From: Cupriavidus numazuensis
GTDB lineage: Bacteria > Pseudomonadota > Gammaproteobacteria > Burkholderiales > Burkholderiaceae
Length of the DNA stretch: 64,000 bases
Direction: 5' to 3'
Assembly: GCF_905397435.1 (NCBI RefSeq)
Contig: NZ_CAJPVI010000031.1
Coordinates: 48,772 to 112,771, forward strand
The notes beneath the pieces were generated by a model. It did not search any database and was not told the origin of the DNA. It saw only the letters and a program-made list of their open reading frames with translations. The position numbers and the translations under genes were made by a program. Of this stretch, positions 51,942-61,321 are shown in pieces; the first letter of the stretch is position 1, and each line of letters starts with the position of its first letter.

Positions 51942-53063
51942 ATGAGCAGAGGAACGACACAAACACTGGAAATTGCCGTGCTTCCGGGCGATGGAATTGG
52001 CAGGGAGGTCATGGGCGCCTGCCTGCAGGTGCTTCAAGCGGCGCAAGGTTTGTGCGGCGGGCCCGCGCTGCGCTGTACTACCTACAACGCAGGCGCTCAG
52101 TACTACGCCGAATCAGGGGTGGCATTGCCGGACGAGACGCTCAAGGCTTGCAAGGAGTCCAGCGCGATTCTGTTTGGCGCAATGGGGTGGCCGGATATTC
52201 GTCACGCTGACGGTACGGAAATCATCCCGCAGCTGGACCTGCGGATGGAACTGGGCCTCTATGCAGGCGTTCGGCCGATTCGATGGTTCCCCGGCCTTCC
52301 CAGAGTTCTCACCGACGAGCGCGCCAAGGAGATTGATTTCGTCCTTGTGCGAGAGCAAACCGAAGGCCTCTTCTATGCGCGCGGACGCGGACGTGTTGAG
52401 AACGACGAGGAGGCCTACGACACCATGCAGATTACTCGCACGGGTAGCACGCGGGTAACCGAGTTTGCATTCCGCCTTGCAGAGCAACGCAAGGCACGAG
52501 GGAAGTCCTCTCGCGTGACCTGCGTCGACAAGGCGAACGTGTTTGCTTCGATGGCTTTCTTCCGAAAGGTCTTCGATGAGGTTGCATCTCGGTACCCCGC
52601 CATCGAGAAGGACCATGCCTATGTTGACGCTATGGCCCTCACCATGGTCAAGAAGCCGTGGACTCTTGATGTGATGGTCACCGAGAACATGTTTGGGGAC
52701 ATCCTGTCGGACCTGGCCGCGGGCCTAATTGGCGGCATGGGTATGGCATCCTCCGCCGACATCGGCGACAACCACGGTCTGTTCCAGCCGGCACACGGCA
52801 CCGCCCCGGACATCGCCGGTCAAGGAAAGGCAAATCCGTGTGCGATGTTGTTGTCGGCCGCGATGATGCTGGAGTGGCTCGCCTTCCGGCACGATGAGCC
52901 TCAACTGGCAACGTGTGGGACGCTCATCGAAAAGGCGGTTGAGCACGCGTTGGCAGCTGGCGGCGTCGTCCCCATGGAATATGGCGGCGCTGCCGGTACG
53001 GCGGATATGACCAAAGCTGTCATTGATGCGCTCCCCATCGCGCTCCGCGCGTTGCCGCAATGA
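51942..53063 (+). CDS. Isocitrate/isopropylmalate/tartrate dehydrogenase family (beta-decarboxylating)
   Basis: The 373-residue product from ATG 51942 has the family landmarks: IAVLPGDGIGREV (11-23), RMELGLYAGVRP (R101, R111), REQTEG (137-142), CVDKANV with the catalytic lysine, DVMVTENMFGDILSD and APDIAGQGKANP for NAD. Enzymes of this group oxidise a 2-hydroxy acid carrying a beta-carboxylate, such as tartrate, D-malate or isopropylmalate. The REQTEGLFYARGRG loop is not the housekeeping LeuB type. It is the first gene of a six-gene catabolic operon. Confidence 0.85.
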   Translation: MSRGTTQTLEIAVLPGDGIGREVMGACLQVLQAAQGLCGGPALRCTTYNAGAQYYAESGVALPDETLKACKESSAILFGAMGWPDIRHADGTEIIPQLDLRMELGLYAGVRPIRWFPGLPRVLTDERAKEIDFVLVREQTEGLFYARGRGRVENDEEAYDTMQITRTGSTRVTEFAFRLAEQRKARGKSSRVTCVDKANVFASMAFFRKVFDEVASRYPAIEKDHAYVDAMALTMVKKPWTLDVMVTENMFGDILSDLAAGLIGGMGMASSADIGDNHGLFQPAHGTAPDIAGQGKANPCAMLLSAAMMLEWLAFRHDEPQLATCGTLIEKAVEHALAAGGVVPMEYGGAAGTADMTKAVIDALPIALRALPQ

Positions 53064-53410
53064 GCACGGTGCGAACCTCACGAGCAACGGACGGTCATGT
53101 CGTGACTGTCTGCTTCAAAGTCCGGTCGGAGCATGTGGACGACTTTAGAAAGGCGATTCTGGAGAACGCTCACACTTCCCTTTGCTTGGAGTTTGGTTGT
53201 CTTTTGTTCGATGTCTGCGAGGACGTGACCAAACAAGAGTTCTTTCTTTATGAAGTCTACGCAAGCCCTGGCGCGTTCGATGAGCACCTTGCTAGTGCTC
53301 ATTTCAAAGCATTCGATTCGGTTAGTGCGTCATGGATTACCGACAAGAAGGTCACGCAATACACGCGACTGACTTGTGGCATCGCGGAGACTAACCACCT
53401 CGAGGTATGA
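53060..53410 (+). CDS. Antibiotic biosynthesis monooxygenase (ABM)-domain protein
   Basis: The 116-residue protein has the ABM ferredoxin-like fold: VVTVCFKVRSEHVDDFRKAI strand-helix (about 13-32), ENAHTSLCLEFGCLLFDV, FFLYEVYASPGAFDEHLASAHFK (about 60-80). Such proteins are cofactor-free monooxygenases or small isomerases in sugar-acid operons. Its ATG overlaps the preceding stop (ATGA), so translation is coupled. Function is not known. Confidence 0.8.
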   Translation: MSTVRTSRATDGHVVTVCFKVRSEHVDDFRKAILENAHTSLCLEFGCLLFDVCEDVTKQEFFLYEVYASPGAFDEHLASAHFKAFDSVSASWITDKKVTQYTRLTCGIAETNHLEV

Positions 53411-53411
53411 C

Positions 53412-54131
53412 ATGGTGATAAAAACCGAAACAGTAAAGGCGATAGTGTTCGATACCTTCGGAACCGTCGTCGACTGGCGTGGGAGCATTATCGCGGACCT
53501 CAGCCAGTGGGGCGAAGCCAGCGGCGTCCATGCCGACTGGTCGAGCCTGGTCGACGAATGGCGGGGGCGGTACGAGCCCCAAAAGGACCGAGTACGTCGT
53601 GGAGAAATAGGTTGGACGAATATTGACGACTTGCACTTCGAGGCGCTTTGCAGCTTGCTTCCGGAGTACGGCCTGTCGAATCTCAGCGACGCCCAACGCA
53701 TGCATGTGAACCGTGTGTGGCATCGGCTCAACGCATGGCCAGATGCCGTGGCTGGCCTGAATCGCCTCAAAAAGCGATACGTGATTGGGCCGCTTTCGAA
53801 CGGGAATATTGCACTCTTGGTCAACATGGCAAAGCATGCAGAGCTCCCGTGGGACTCCATCTTCTCGTGCGAGCATTTCCAGCGATACAAGCCTCATCCG
53901 GACACGTACCTAGGTGTCTGCAGGCAAATGTACCTGGAACCCAATGAGGTGATGATGTGCGCCGCGCACAACTATGACCTGGCTGCTGCAAGGTCGGTGG
54001 GCTTGCGCACAGCATTCGTTCCCAGACCGACTGAATACGGCCCTGGACAAACTACTGACCTCGAAGCCAAGGACGATTGGGATGTAGTGGCCAGTGACCT
54101 GCAGGATTTGGCAACCAAGATGGGCGCCTAA
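53412..54131 (+). CDS. HAD hydrolase, 2-haloacid dehalogenase type II family
   Basis: The 239-residue product from ATG 53412 shows AIVFDTFGTVVDWRGSI (nucleophile aspartate), GPLSNGNIALLVNMAK, the lysine in RYKPHP and AAHNYDLAAARSVGLRTAFV. It is a clear paralogue of the 27612 protein, sharing the FGTVVDWR and SNGNIALMV/LLV blocks, and both lie next to acid-sugar genes. The repeated pairing suggests a role in those pathways rather than in halogen removal, but this is inference. Confidence 0.82.
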   Translation: MVIKTETVKAIVFDTFGTVVDWRGSIIADLSQWGEASGVHADWSSLVDEWRGRYEPQKDRVRRGEIGWTNIDDLHFEALCSLLPEYGLSNLSDAQRMHVNRVWHRLNAWPDAVAGLNRLKKRYVIGPLSNGNIALLVNMAKHAELPWDSIFSCEHFQRYKPHPDTYLGVCRQMYLEPNEVMMCAAHNYDLAAARSVGLRTAFVPRPTEYGPGQTTDLEAKDDWDVVASDLQDLATKMGA

Positions 54132-54159
54132 GTAGCGTACCGCAGAGGAGACAAAGGAA

Positions 54160-55134
54160 ATGCAAAGCTTGCTAAAAAAAGGCGTAGTTGTCGGTGCAGT
54201 GGCTTTGGCCAATCTTGCCTACGGACAAGGCACATGGCCCACCAAACCAATCACTTTCGTGGTGCCGAGCGCGCCGGGTGGCTCAACCGATTTCATTGCG
54301 CGGCAGATTTCCGACCCGCTTTCGAAGGCGCTTGGACAGGCTGTCATCATCGAGAACCGGCCCGGCGGAGCCGGCAACATCGGTGCGGAAGTCGCCCTAC
54401 GGAACGGAGGCGATGGATACACCTTTCTGGTCCAGTACTCTGGATACCATGTCGGGAATCCCTCCCTGTTCCCCGGCAAGATGCGATGGAACCCAGAACG
54501 GGACTATAAGGGCGTTGCGATGCTCATGCGTGCCCCGCATGTCATCGTCGTTGGCAAGGCCATACCCGTAAGCAACCTCAAGGAGTTGATTGCCTACGGT
54601 AAGAAGAAGCCGGATGGCCTCTCCTACGCATCGTCAGGGCCTGGTTCGATTCAGCACATTGCCGGTGAAATGTTCCGTGAAAAGACGAAGCTGCCGATGA
54701 CACACGTTGCGTACAAGGGCTCCGCACCCGCAATGACGGACGTGATTAGCGGTCAAGTGGATGTTTTCATCACCACCCCGCCAACGGTGATGCCTCACGT
54801 CCAGTCGGGCAACGTTAAGGTGCTCGCCTATACCGCGCCCAAGCGGCACCCGTCGCTGCCCAACATCCCTACGTCCGCAGAAGCTGGGCTTCCGGGTTAT
54901 GAGGTGGAGTCGTGGTTCGCGCTTTATGCACCTGCAGCGACTCCCAAGCCCATCATCGACAAGCTATCTGAGGAAGTCAGGAAGGTGCTCGAGAGTGAGC
55001 AGGTCCGCTCAACGGTGAATGCGCAAGGTGCATATGCAGCATACATGAACCCGGCGCAGCTGGACGCATTCACAAAGAAGGAATTGGCCGCTTGGGCTGA
55101 GGTCATTCAAACCGCAAAGATAAAGCCTGAGTAG
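54160..55134 (+). CDS. Bug-family tripartite tricarboxylate transporter substrate-binding protein
   Basis: The 324-residue protein has a Sec signal (MQSLLKKGVVVGAVALANLA, cut after YGQ-G) and the Bug motifs WPTKPITFVVPSAPGGSTD (26-44), VIIENRPGGAGNIGAE and GSIQHIAGEMF. Bug proteins bind carboxylates in the periplasm. No TctA or TctB membrane component is visible in the window, so the protein either works with a distant permease or as a sensor. Burkholderiales are rich in such orphans. Confidence 0.93.
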   Translation: MQSLLKKGVVVGAVALANLAYGQGTWPTKPITFVVPSAPGGSTDFIARQISDPLSKALGQAVIIENRPGGAGNIGAEVALRNGGDGYTFLVQYSGYHVGNPSLFPGKMRWNPERDYKGVAMLMRAPHVIVVGKAIPVSNLKELIAYGKKKPDGLSYASSGPGSIQHIAGEMFREKTKLPMTHVAYKGSAPAMTDVISGQVDVFITTPPTVMPHVQSGNVKVLAYTAPKRHPSLPNIPTSAEAGLPGYEVESWFALYAPAATPKPIIDKLSEEVRKVLESEQVRSTVNAQGAYAAYMNPAQLDAFTKKELAAWAEVIQTAKIKPE

Positions 55135-55377
55135 CCCTACGCATTCGCGTTTTCTTCGGGCATTTCAAAGTGGGCCATGGCGCCAGCAACCGTGCAATGC
55201 ATCGTTGCTGGACTTCCTGGCTCAGTCGTATCTTGCGACATACGGGCCGAAAGTCCTCTCTGTTCGACGGGTGCCTTTTGGCCGCGTCGTTTTGTTTTCC
55301 CACGACACCACGAACTAAGCGGTGCCCTCTGGCGTTTCTGCGGCAAGGGTTCCGTACGCACAAATGGAGCCGGAAAA

Positions 55378-56682
55378 TTGAGCCCACACAGCAAAAAGCC
55401 ACTACTAGGATGCATCGCCGACGATTTCACCGGCGCGACAGACCTCGCGAATAACTTGGTCCGCGCTGGTATGCGCGTGGTTCAAACAATCGGCGTCCCC
55501 ACTCTGTCGGACAACGCCGGTGCTACTTCAACTGTCGTAGATGCGGACGCAATCGTCGTCGCACTGAAGTCGCGAACAGCCCCGGTTGCCGAAGCCGTCG
55601 AGCAGTCGCTTTACGCAGCAAAGTGGTTGCAACGCCAGGGCGTAGAGCAACTGTACTTCAAGGTTTGCTCGACCTTTGATTCCACGGACAGAGGAAACAT
55701 TGGCCCTGTCGCCGAAGCATTGGCCGACGCTTTGCAAGTCGGAATTGTTCCGGTCTGTCCCGCCTTCCCAGAGACGAACCGCACTGTCTACAAGGGCCAC
55801 CTGTACGTGGGTGACGTACTTCTTAGCGACAGTAGCATGCGTCATCATCCGCTCACGCCGATGACGGACTCCAACCTCACTCATATTCTTCGACGACAGA
55901 GCAAGGGCGAGGTAGGACTTGCGGACCATGGGTACGTACGGCAAGGCGCCAAAGCAATCCGCGACCAACTGGAGCGCCTCCAGTCTGTCGGGAAACGCTT
56001 CGCTGTTGTAGATGCCATCGATAACGAAGACCTCATGGAGATGGGCAAAGCATTCAAGGGGCTGCCGTTAGTCGTGGCAGGCTCTGGTGTCGCGATTGGC
56101 TTGCCGCAGAATTTTGGCATTACCCCCAGTGCGGGTGCAGCTAACCTTCCGCTAGTGCGTGGACCTCGCGCTATTGTGTCGGGGAGTTGCTCCGCCGCGT
56201 CAAATGCTCAAGTTGTCGACTTCATCAAGCGCGGCGGTGACGCATTTTCGGTTGACCCTCTACACATCGCGGCTGGAAGGGATATCGTTGCCGAAGCCCT
56301 GCAATGGGCAGCTTCCCGAATCTCCGAAGCCCCGGTTCTGTTCTATGCAACTGCGCAACCCGAGACAGTGAAGTCTGTGCAAGCTCAGATTGGTGTGGAG
56401 CAGGCCGGCTACCTCGTAGAGCGGGCGCTGTCACAAATTGCCTACGGGTTGGTCAAACGGGGTGTTCGCCAACTCATCGTGGCTGGTGGGGAAACTTCTG
56501 GCGCTTGCGTGCAAGCCCTACAGGTGCAGCAGATGCGCATCGGTCCGCAAATCGACCCAGGTGTGCCATGGTGCTATGCGCAATCCCCCGCTGCCGGAGA
56601 CGACGGGCTGATGCTCGCGTTGAAGTCTGGTAATTTTGGCGCCGTGGACTTCTTCACTAGAGCTTTTGGGATGCTGGCATGA
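55378..56682 (+). CDS. otnK: 3-oxo-tetronate kinase (DUF1537 family)
   Basis: The 434-residue product starts best at TTG 55378, which has GGAG 8 bases upstream and gives LGCIADDFTGATDLANNLV at the N-terminus; the frame upstream is not protein-like. The C-terminal nucleotide site is VAGGETSGACVQAL. OtnK phosphorylates 3-oxo-tetronate to its 4-phosphate in L-threonate and D-erythronate breakdown. The coupled OtnC gene (ATGA overlap) supports this assignment over the related kinase at 30821. Confidence 0.88.
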   Translation: MSPHSKKPLLGCIADDFTGATDLANNLVRAGMRVVQTIGVPTLSDNAGATSTVVDADAIVVALKSRTAPVAEAVEQSLYAAKWLQRQGVEQLYFKVCSTFDSTDRGNIGPVAEALADALQVGIVPVCPAFPETNRTVYKGHLYVGDVLLSDSSMRHHPLTPMTDSNLTHILRRQSKGEVGLADHGYVRQGAKAIRDQLERLQSVGKRFAVVDAIDNEDLMEMGKAFKGLPLVVAGSGVAIGLPQNFGITPSAGAANLPLVRGPRAIVSGSCSAASNAQVVDFIKRGGDAFSVDPLHIAAGRDIVAEALQWAASRISEAPVLFYATAQPETVKSVQAQIGVEQAGYLVERALSQIAYGLVKRGVRQLIVAGGETSGACVQALQVQQMRIGPQIDPGVPWCYAQSPAAGDDGLMLALKSGNFGAVDFFTRAFGMLA

Positions 56683-57335
56683 CAGAGCAGGAGATTCGGA
56701 TTGAGATTTGCCGTGTGGGCCGCAGCCTCTTTGAGCGCGGGTATGTGCATGCCAGTGCGGGCAACATCAGCGTTCGTCTTGAGGACGGATACCTCATCAC
56801 GCCTACCGATGCCTGTTTGGGCTTTCTCGAGCCGGACCGATTAGCCAAGGTAGCATGCAATGGCGAGCAGGTTGGTGGCGACCGAGCGAGTAAGACGCTG
56901 GCACTGCACCGGCGAATCTACGAAGCCGACGCCGAGGCTCGATGTGTTATCCATACCCATTCCACCCATCTGGTAGCTTTGACGCTAGCAGGTGTTTGGT
57001 CCACCGAGGACATTCTGCCGCCCATCACCCCATACTTCGTGATGAAGGTGGGCCATGTTCCTCTGATTCCATATCACCGTCCCGGTGACCCGCGAGCCGC
57101 GGACCTAGTCGCTCGCGCCATTTTGGGTCATCAAGCCCAAGGTGGACGGCTCAGAGGTGTAATGATGGACCGCTTGGGGCCAAATGTCTGGGGCATGACG
57201 CCGGCTGAGGCAATGGCCACTCTGGAGGAGTTGGAGGAGACGGCACGCCTCTGGCTGATGTCTCATCTAAAGCCCAGTCCATTGGATGAAGAGGCGCTCG
57301 ACGAACTTCGGCAGACCTTCGGCGCTACCTGGTGA
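56679..57335 (+). CDS. otnC: 3-oxo-tetronate 4-phosphate decarboxylase (class II aldolase family)
   Basis: The 218-residue protein is a class II aldolase/adducin-type enzyme: GYVHASAGNISVRLEDGYLITPT (21-43), the zinc site CVIHTHSTHLVAL (H92, H94) and VPLIPYHRPGDP. OtnC decarboxylates 3-oxo-tetronate-4-phosphate to dihydroxyacetone phosphate. It overlaps the kinase gene by ATGA and is the last gene of the operon. OtnI, the isomerase that usually precedes these steps, was not found in the window. Confidence 0.9.
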   Translation: MTEQEIRIEICRVGRSLFERGYVHASAGNISVRLEDGYLITPTDACLGFLEPDRLAKVACNGEQVGGDRASKTLALHRRIYEADAEARCVIHTHSTHLVALTLAGVWSTEDILPPITPYFVMKVGHVPLIPYHRPGDPRAADLVARAILGHQAQGGRLRGVMMDRLGPNVWGMTPAEAMATLEELEETARLWLMSHLKPSPLDEEALDELRQTFGATW

Positions 57336-57691
57336 GCGCAGGGCGCAAATGAGTGCGCGTGGCTAGGAAAAAAGGTTCCATGGCTGCTTGTACGTATCCC
57401 CACGCGCATCGCAAGCTGCGGCTTGGCTAGGGACTCGCACTCGGCAACGATGCGTCACCGAGCGGGTCCCTTTGTCTGGCGAAATTACCCTAAGCGCATG
57501 CCCAATAGCCGACCTATATCATCGGTTTGCATCCAGCGCTATCGGGCCCAAATCTCCAACCGCACGTCGCCGCTACGCTTTCCTGGATGCCTGTATTCCC
57601 CACCTATTCCTGGTGCCTGCGCACGTTCCTGTAGGGGCACGCCTTGCGTGGCATAGGAACCGGTGGAGGAATTTGATGGGCGTGGAAAGTG
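57336..57691. other. Non-coding stretch between convergent operons
   Basis: It lies between the otnC stop and the stop of the aldo/keto reductase. Only short frames without protein character are seen, and no clear terminator. Confidence 0.5.
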
Positions 57692-58696
57692 TCACTGATG
57701 GCCCGCTATCTCGTGCGGCACATATTCGACTTCGAGGTTACGCTTTTCCTCGTTCGAGAGCTCAATGGAAAGGGCACTGATAGAGTCAGTCAACTGTGAT
57801 GCCTTTGAGACGCCGATGATGGGGGCGGAGACGCTACGTTTCGCTAGCACCCAAGCCAGTGCTACCTGCGCCATTGGGACTCCGCGCGCATCGGCTATCC
57901 GCTCTACAGCGTCGATGACCTTGCTGTCGGCTTCCTTGGTTCGGTCGTACAGTGCTGTGCCAACGCTGTCCTTCTCAATCCGACTTGTCTGAGCGCCAAA
58001 TGGCCGGGTCAATCGGCCGCGAGCAAGAGGACTCCAAGGCATAAGCCCGACTCCCAAGTCTTGGCACAACGGAATCATCTCTCGTTCCTCCTCGCGATAT
58101 AGGAGGTTCACGTGATTCTGCATGGAGACAAACTTCGTCCAGCCGTTCCGAGAGGCAATTTCTTGAGCCTTGGCGAACTGCCAGGCAAACATCGACGACG
58201 CGCCGATGTAGCGCGCCTTGCCGGCCTTGACGACGTCATGTAGCGCTTCCATCGTTTCGGCGATTGGGGTGTTGTAGTCCCACCGATGTATCTGGTAGAG
58301 GTCAACGTAGTCAGTGCCAAGACGCGAGAGGCTCGCGTCAATGGCGCTCATGATGGCCTTTCGCGACAGGCCGCGGTCGTTCGGCTTAGTCTCTCCAGAG
58401 GACGACCCGCCACCGCTGAGTGGAAAATATACCTTCGTCGCCAAGACGATTTCATCACGCTTGGCAAATTCGCGAATGAACTTTCCGACGATTACTTCTG
58501 ACGTACCGGCCGAGTAGCTGTTGGCGGTGTCGATGAAGTTGATTCCTTGCTCAATTGCGCTGCGGAAGATGGGGCGAGAATCCGCTTCGCCGAGCGTCCA
58601 GGGATGCGCGCCGGCGTCTGGGTCACCGAAGGTCATGCAACCCAAACAGAGACGGGAGATGTCCAGGCCTGTTGAGCCGAGTTTTGTGTATTTCAT
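57692..58696 (-). CDS. Aldo/keto reductase
   Basis: The 334-residue product from ATG 58696 (MKYTKLGSTGLDISRLCLGC) is a full-length AKR barrel. The catalytic tetrad is visible: aspartate and tyrosine in FIDTANSYSAGTSE, lysine in VLATKVYF and histidine in YQIHRWD. The NADPH site GVSKASQL is near the C-terminus. It reduces aldehydes or keto sugars; substrate unknown. It is read toward the otn operon and stands alone. Confidence 0.9.
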   Translation of the reverse strand: MKYTKLGSTGLDISRLCLGCMTFGDPDAGAHPWTLGEADSRPIFRSAIEQGINFIDTANSYSAGTSEVIVGKFIREFAKRDEIVLATKVYFPLSGGGSSSGETKPNDRGLSRKAIMSAIDASLSRLGTDYVDLYQIHRWDYNTPIAETMEALHDVVKAGKARYIGASSMFAWQFAKAQEIASRNGWTKFVSMQNHVNLLYREEEREMIPLCQDLGVGLMPWSPLARGRLTRPFGAQTSRIEKDSVGTALYDRTKEADSKVIDAVERIADARGVPMAQVALAWVLAKRSVSAPIIGVSKASQLTDSISALSIELSNEEKRNLEVEYVPHEIAGHQ

Positions 58697-58970
58697 ATCG
58701 TAGTTATGGATAGCAGCGGGCCTCTGTATTTTTCCTCTTTGCTTGGAGGAAGCGCATATCGGGTGGGCGGCCAACAATACGGGCCAGTCTGCCGGCTGTC
58801 GTCATCCCGGGCGCCACTACCAGATGACATCATGTTGGTCTCAAGAGCGCCATGCAGTAAAGCGACAAATGTTGATGCACGGATGAGAGCATGTCATCTG
58901 ACCTATGCTGGGCGGGGACACAAAAAAGGCGTGGCAGATGAAGCTTCTGCTGCCGCCGCATGCAAAATGG

Positions 58971-59002
58971 AAAAAAGCCCGCCGCGGATGACCGGGACGG
59001 GC
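58971..59002 (-). terminator. Intrinsic terminator of the MHS permease gene
   Basis: GCCCG (58977-58981) and CGGGC (58998-59002) pair, and the minus strand continues TTTTTTCC. It starts 20 bases after the permease stop codon. Confidence 0.8.
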
Positions 59003-59021
59003 CTTCCCAACTACAAAGACT

Positions 59022-60344
59022 TCAGCGCAAAGCAGGTTGTCGCGCTTCGTGCGAACTAGCCGCCATGCCTACAACAGCTGGTGCAGTCTCACGCATCGAG
59101 AGCGCACACAGTGTCGAGATGACACCTAACAGCGAGAACAGAATTGCCGGTCCAATCCAGCCCACCATGCCGTAGAGGCCCGTCGCAATGAAGGGGACTA
59201 GTCCTGCCACCAGAGACGCGCCGTTGTAGCCCAGCGAGATACCCGAGGAGCGCACGTTGGCTGGAAACTGTTCCGAGAACCACGAGGGCTCTACTGCAAA
59301 GATAGGGTCGTGGCTTAGCAGCAGCGACAACGAGATGGCGGTCACCACCATGACGCCGGCACCGGTGTTGATGAGCATGAACATTGGGATGCCGAACAAG
59401 ATGGTAAAGACAGCACCGAGCATGTACACAGGGCGGCGGCCGACGCGGTCGCTCCAAGCACCGTAGATTAAATGGCTGACAAGGCCGATGGCCGAGCCAA
59501 TCATGGTGCCCCAGAGCACATTTTCCTTGGTCGTGATGTTCGCCAGTACTACATACGACAGCATGAAGCTGGTTGTAACGTAGTAGCCGCCGGTCTCTGC
59601 CAAGCGCAGGCCGATGATACGCAGCACCTTGCGCCAGTCATTTCGCAGCACGTCCAAGGCGGGCTGCTTGACAATGGTGTTCTTCTCTTTCATCGCCTCG
59701 AAGTCAGGCGACTCCTTGACACTCAGTCGGATGAAGAGGCCGATGCCAACCATGACGATAGAGACAAGGAACGGCATACGCCAGACCCAGTCGCCTTCGA
59801 AGAGGACAGCCGACATGAGGAACGCACCGTTCGCCATTAGCAACCCTAGTGGGATACCAACTTGGGGCACGGCACCGAAGAAGCCGCGCCGATTTGGTGG
59901 CGAGTGCTCGCACGCCATGAGCACAGCACCGCCCCATTCTGCGCCGAAGCCCACGCCCTGAATCATACGAAGAAGAATCAGGAGAATTGGAGCGACCACG
60001 CCGGCCTGTTCATAGGTCGGTAGAGCGCCAATCAATACGGTGGCGCCGCCCATGGCAAGCAAGGACCAGAACAGCACTGCCTTGCGACCGAGTCGGTCAC
60101 CGTAATGGCCTGCGAGATAGCCTCCCAGTGGGCGCATCAGGAAGCCGACCGCCAGGGTTGCGAAAGACGCGAGAATGCCAACGATAGGTTCGGTGGTGTG
60201 GAAGAAGATTTTCCCGAACCATCCAGCAGCAGCCGTACCGTAGATGAAGAAGTCGTAGCTCTCAACGGCCGAGCCAATCATGGACGCGATAGATACCTTG
60301 ACCGCGCCGTCCTTTTCCGGCGCGTGAGTCGTGGCAGATGTCAT
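59022..60344 (-). CDS. MFS transporter, metabolite:H+ symporter (MHS) family
   Basis: The 440-residue inner-membrane protein has twelve segments and MHS signatures: GSAVESYDFFIYGTAAA (about 24-40), GFLMRPLGGYLAGHYGDRLGRK (about 70-91) and RMIQGVGFGAEWGGAVLMACEH. The family imports citrate, shikimate, alpha-ketoglutarate, proline betaine and similar compounds with protons. It is the last gene of a unit with the LtnD-like and split-transketolase genes, about 115 bases downstream of them. Confidence 0.92.
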   Translation of the reverse strand: MTSATTHAPEKDGAVKVSIASMIGSAVESYDFFIYGTAAAGWFGKIFFHTTEPIVGILASFATLAVGFLMRPLGGYLAGHYGDRLGRKAVLFWSLLAMGGATVLIGALPTYEQAGVVAPILLILLRMIQGVGFGAEWGGAVLMACEHSPPNRRGFFGAVPQVGIPLGLLMANGAFLMSAVLFEGDWVWRMPFLVSIVMVGIGLFIRLSVKESPDFEAMKEKNTIVKQPALDVLRNDWRKVLRIIGLRLAETGGYYVTTSFMLSYVVLANITTKENVLWGTMIGSAIGLVSHLIYGAWSDRVGRRPVYMLGAVFTILFGIPMFMLINTGAGVMVVTAISLSLLLSHDPIFAVEPSWFSEQFPANVRSSGISLGYNGASLVAGLVPFIATGLYGMVGWIGPAILFSLLGVISTLCALSMRETAPAVVGMAASSHEARQPALR

Positions 60345-60459
60345 ATTGTCTTTGTCTCCAGACGTTTATCGTCGTGTCTATTGCTGGACGGGCGCTTGTG
60401 GCACCACGTCCAGCTTGAAGAGGCCTGCTTAGGGCCGTCCGTACCTACTACTTGACTAC

Positions 60460-61308
60460 TTACTGCTGAAAGGTCTCGATGACTCGGCTATCGTCGCGCT
60501 GACCAAGACCGGCCTCGGCGGCCTGGCAGTACCGCGCATGCGAGATGTCGAGCAGTGGCACTTGAGCGCCGCAGCCTTGAGCGGCATCAACCACCAGACC
60601 GCTGTCCTTCACGAAGATGTTGATTGAGCTCGTCACCTCGACGTCCGTGCCCTTGAGCATGCGCGGACCGCGGTCCGACAGCATCCAAGAGCCGGCCGCG
60701 CCTTTCTCAATCAGGCCAAGGACCTGTGCGGGGTCCAAACCGAGCGAGCGGGCCAAATTCAGTGCCTCAGCGGCAGCGACGATATGGACCGAGCAGAGGT
60801 GCTGGTTGACGACCTTGATGGCCTGCCCATCGCCAAGCTTTTCGCCCGTGATGCGGACTTCGCCCATGGCCTGGAGTACCGACCGTACGGCCTCGATGTC
60901 GGCGGCATCGCCGGCAGCAAAGATGACCAGTTGACCAGTACGGGCACGAGCGACACCACCGGTGACCGGGGCGTCCACCACGCGCACGCCTGCAGCACGC
61001 AGGCGCTCGCCTTGTTCGCGCACGCTTGCGGGGCCGACGGTCGACATGATGACCCACGTACTGGCAATGGGCTTACCAATGGCGTCATCAACGAGCTTTG
61101 CTAGCTGGTCCGGCGTGGCGACCATCACGACGGCTACGTCCGCCGTCGGTAGGTCCGAAACGCGGTTGACGGCCGCAATGCCCTGAGCCTGTGCGTTGCC
61201 ACAAGCAGCGGGTACTACATCGAAGCCGCCGACGATGTGACCCGCATTGCGAATCTGAAGAGCCATCGGCAGTCCGATGGCACCCAGGCCGATGAAATTG
61301 ACGTTCAT
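60460..61308 (-). CDS. NAD(P)-dependent beta-hydroxyacid dehydrogenase, L-threonate dehydrogenase-like
   Basis: The 282-residue protein has NFIGLGAIGLPMA (4-16), APVTGGVARA at the substrate loop and the catalytic lysine in GQAIKVVNQHLCSVHIVAAA (K165). The KVVNQHL type is common in L-threonate dehydrogenase (LtnD) and relatives. LtnD makes 2-oxo-tetronate, which OtnI, OtnK and OtnC then process. OtnK and OtnC lie 3 kb away on the other strand, so a functional link is plausible. It is 13 bases downstream of the split transketolase genes. Confidence 0.82.
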   Translation of the reverse strand: MNVNFIGLGAIGLPMALQIRNAGHIVGGFDVVPAACGNAQAQGIAAVNRVSDLPTADVAVVMVATPDQLAKLVDDAIGKPIASTWVIMSTVGPASVREQGERLRAAGVRVVDAPVTGGVARARTGQLVIFAAGDAADIEAVRSVLQAMGEVRITGEKLGDGQAIKVVNQHLCSVHIVAAAEALNLARSLGLDPAQVLGLIEKGAAGSWMLSDRGPRMLKGTDVEVTSSINIFVKDSGLVVDAAQGCGAQVPLLDISHARYCQAAEAGLGQRDDSRVIETFQQ

Positions 61309-61321
61309 ATTATCCTTCCCC

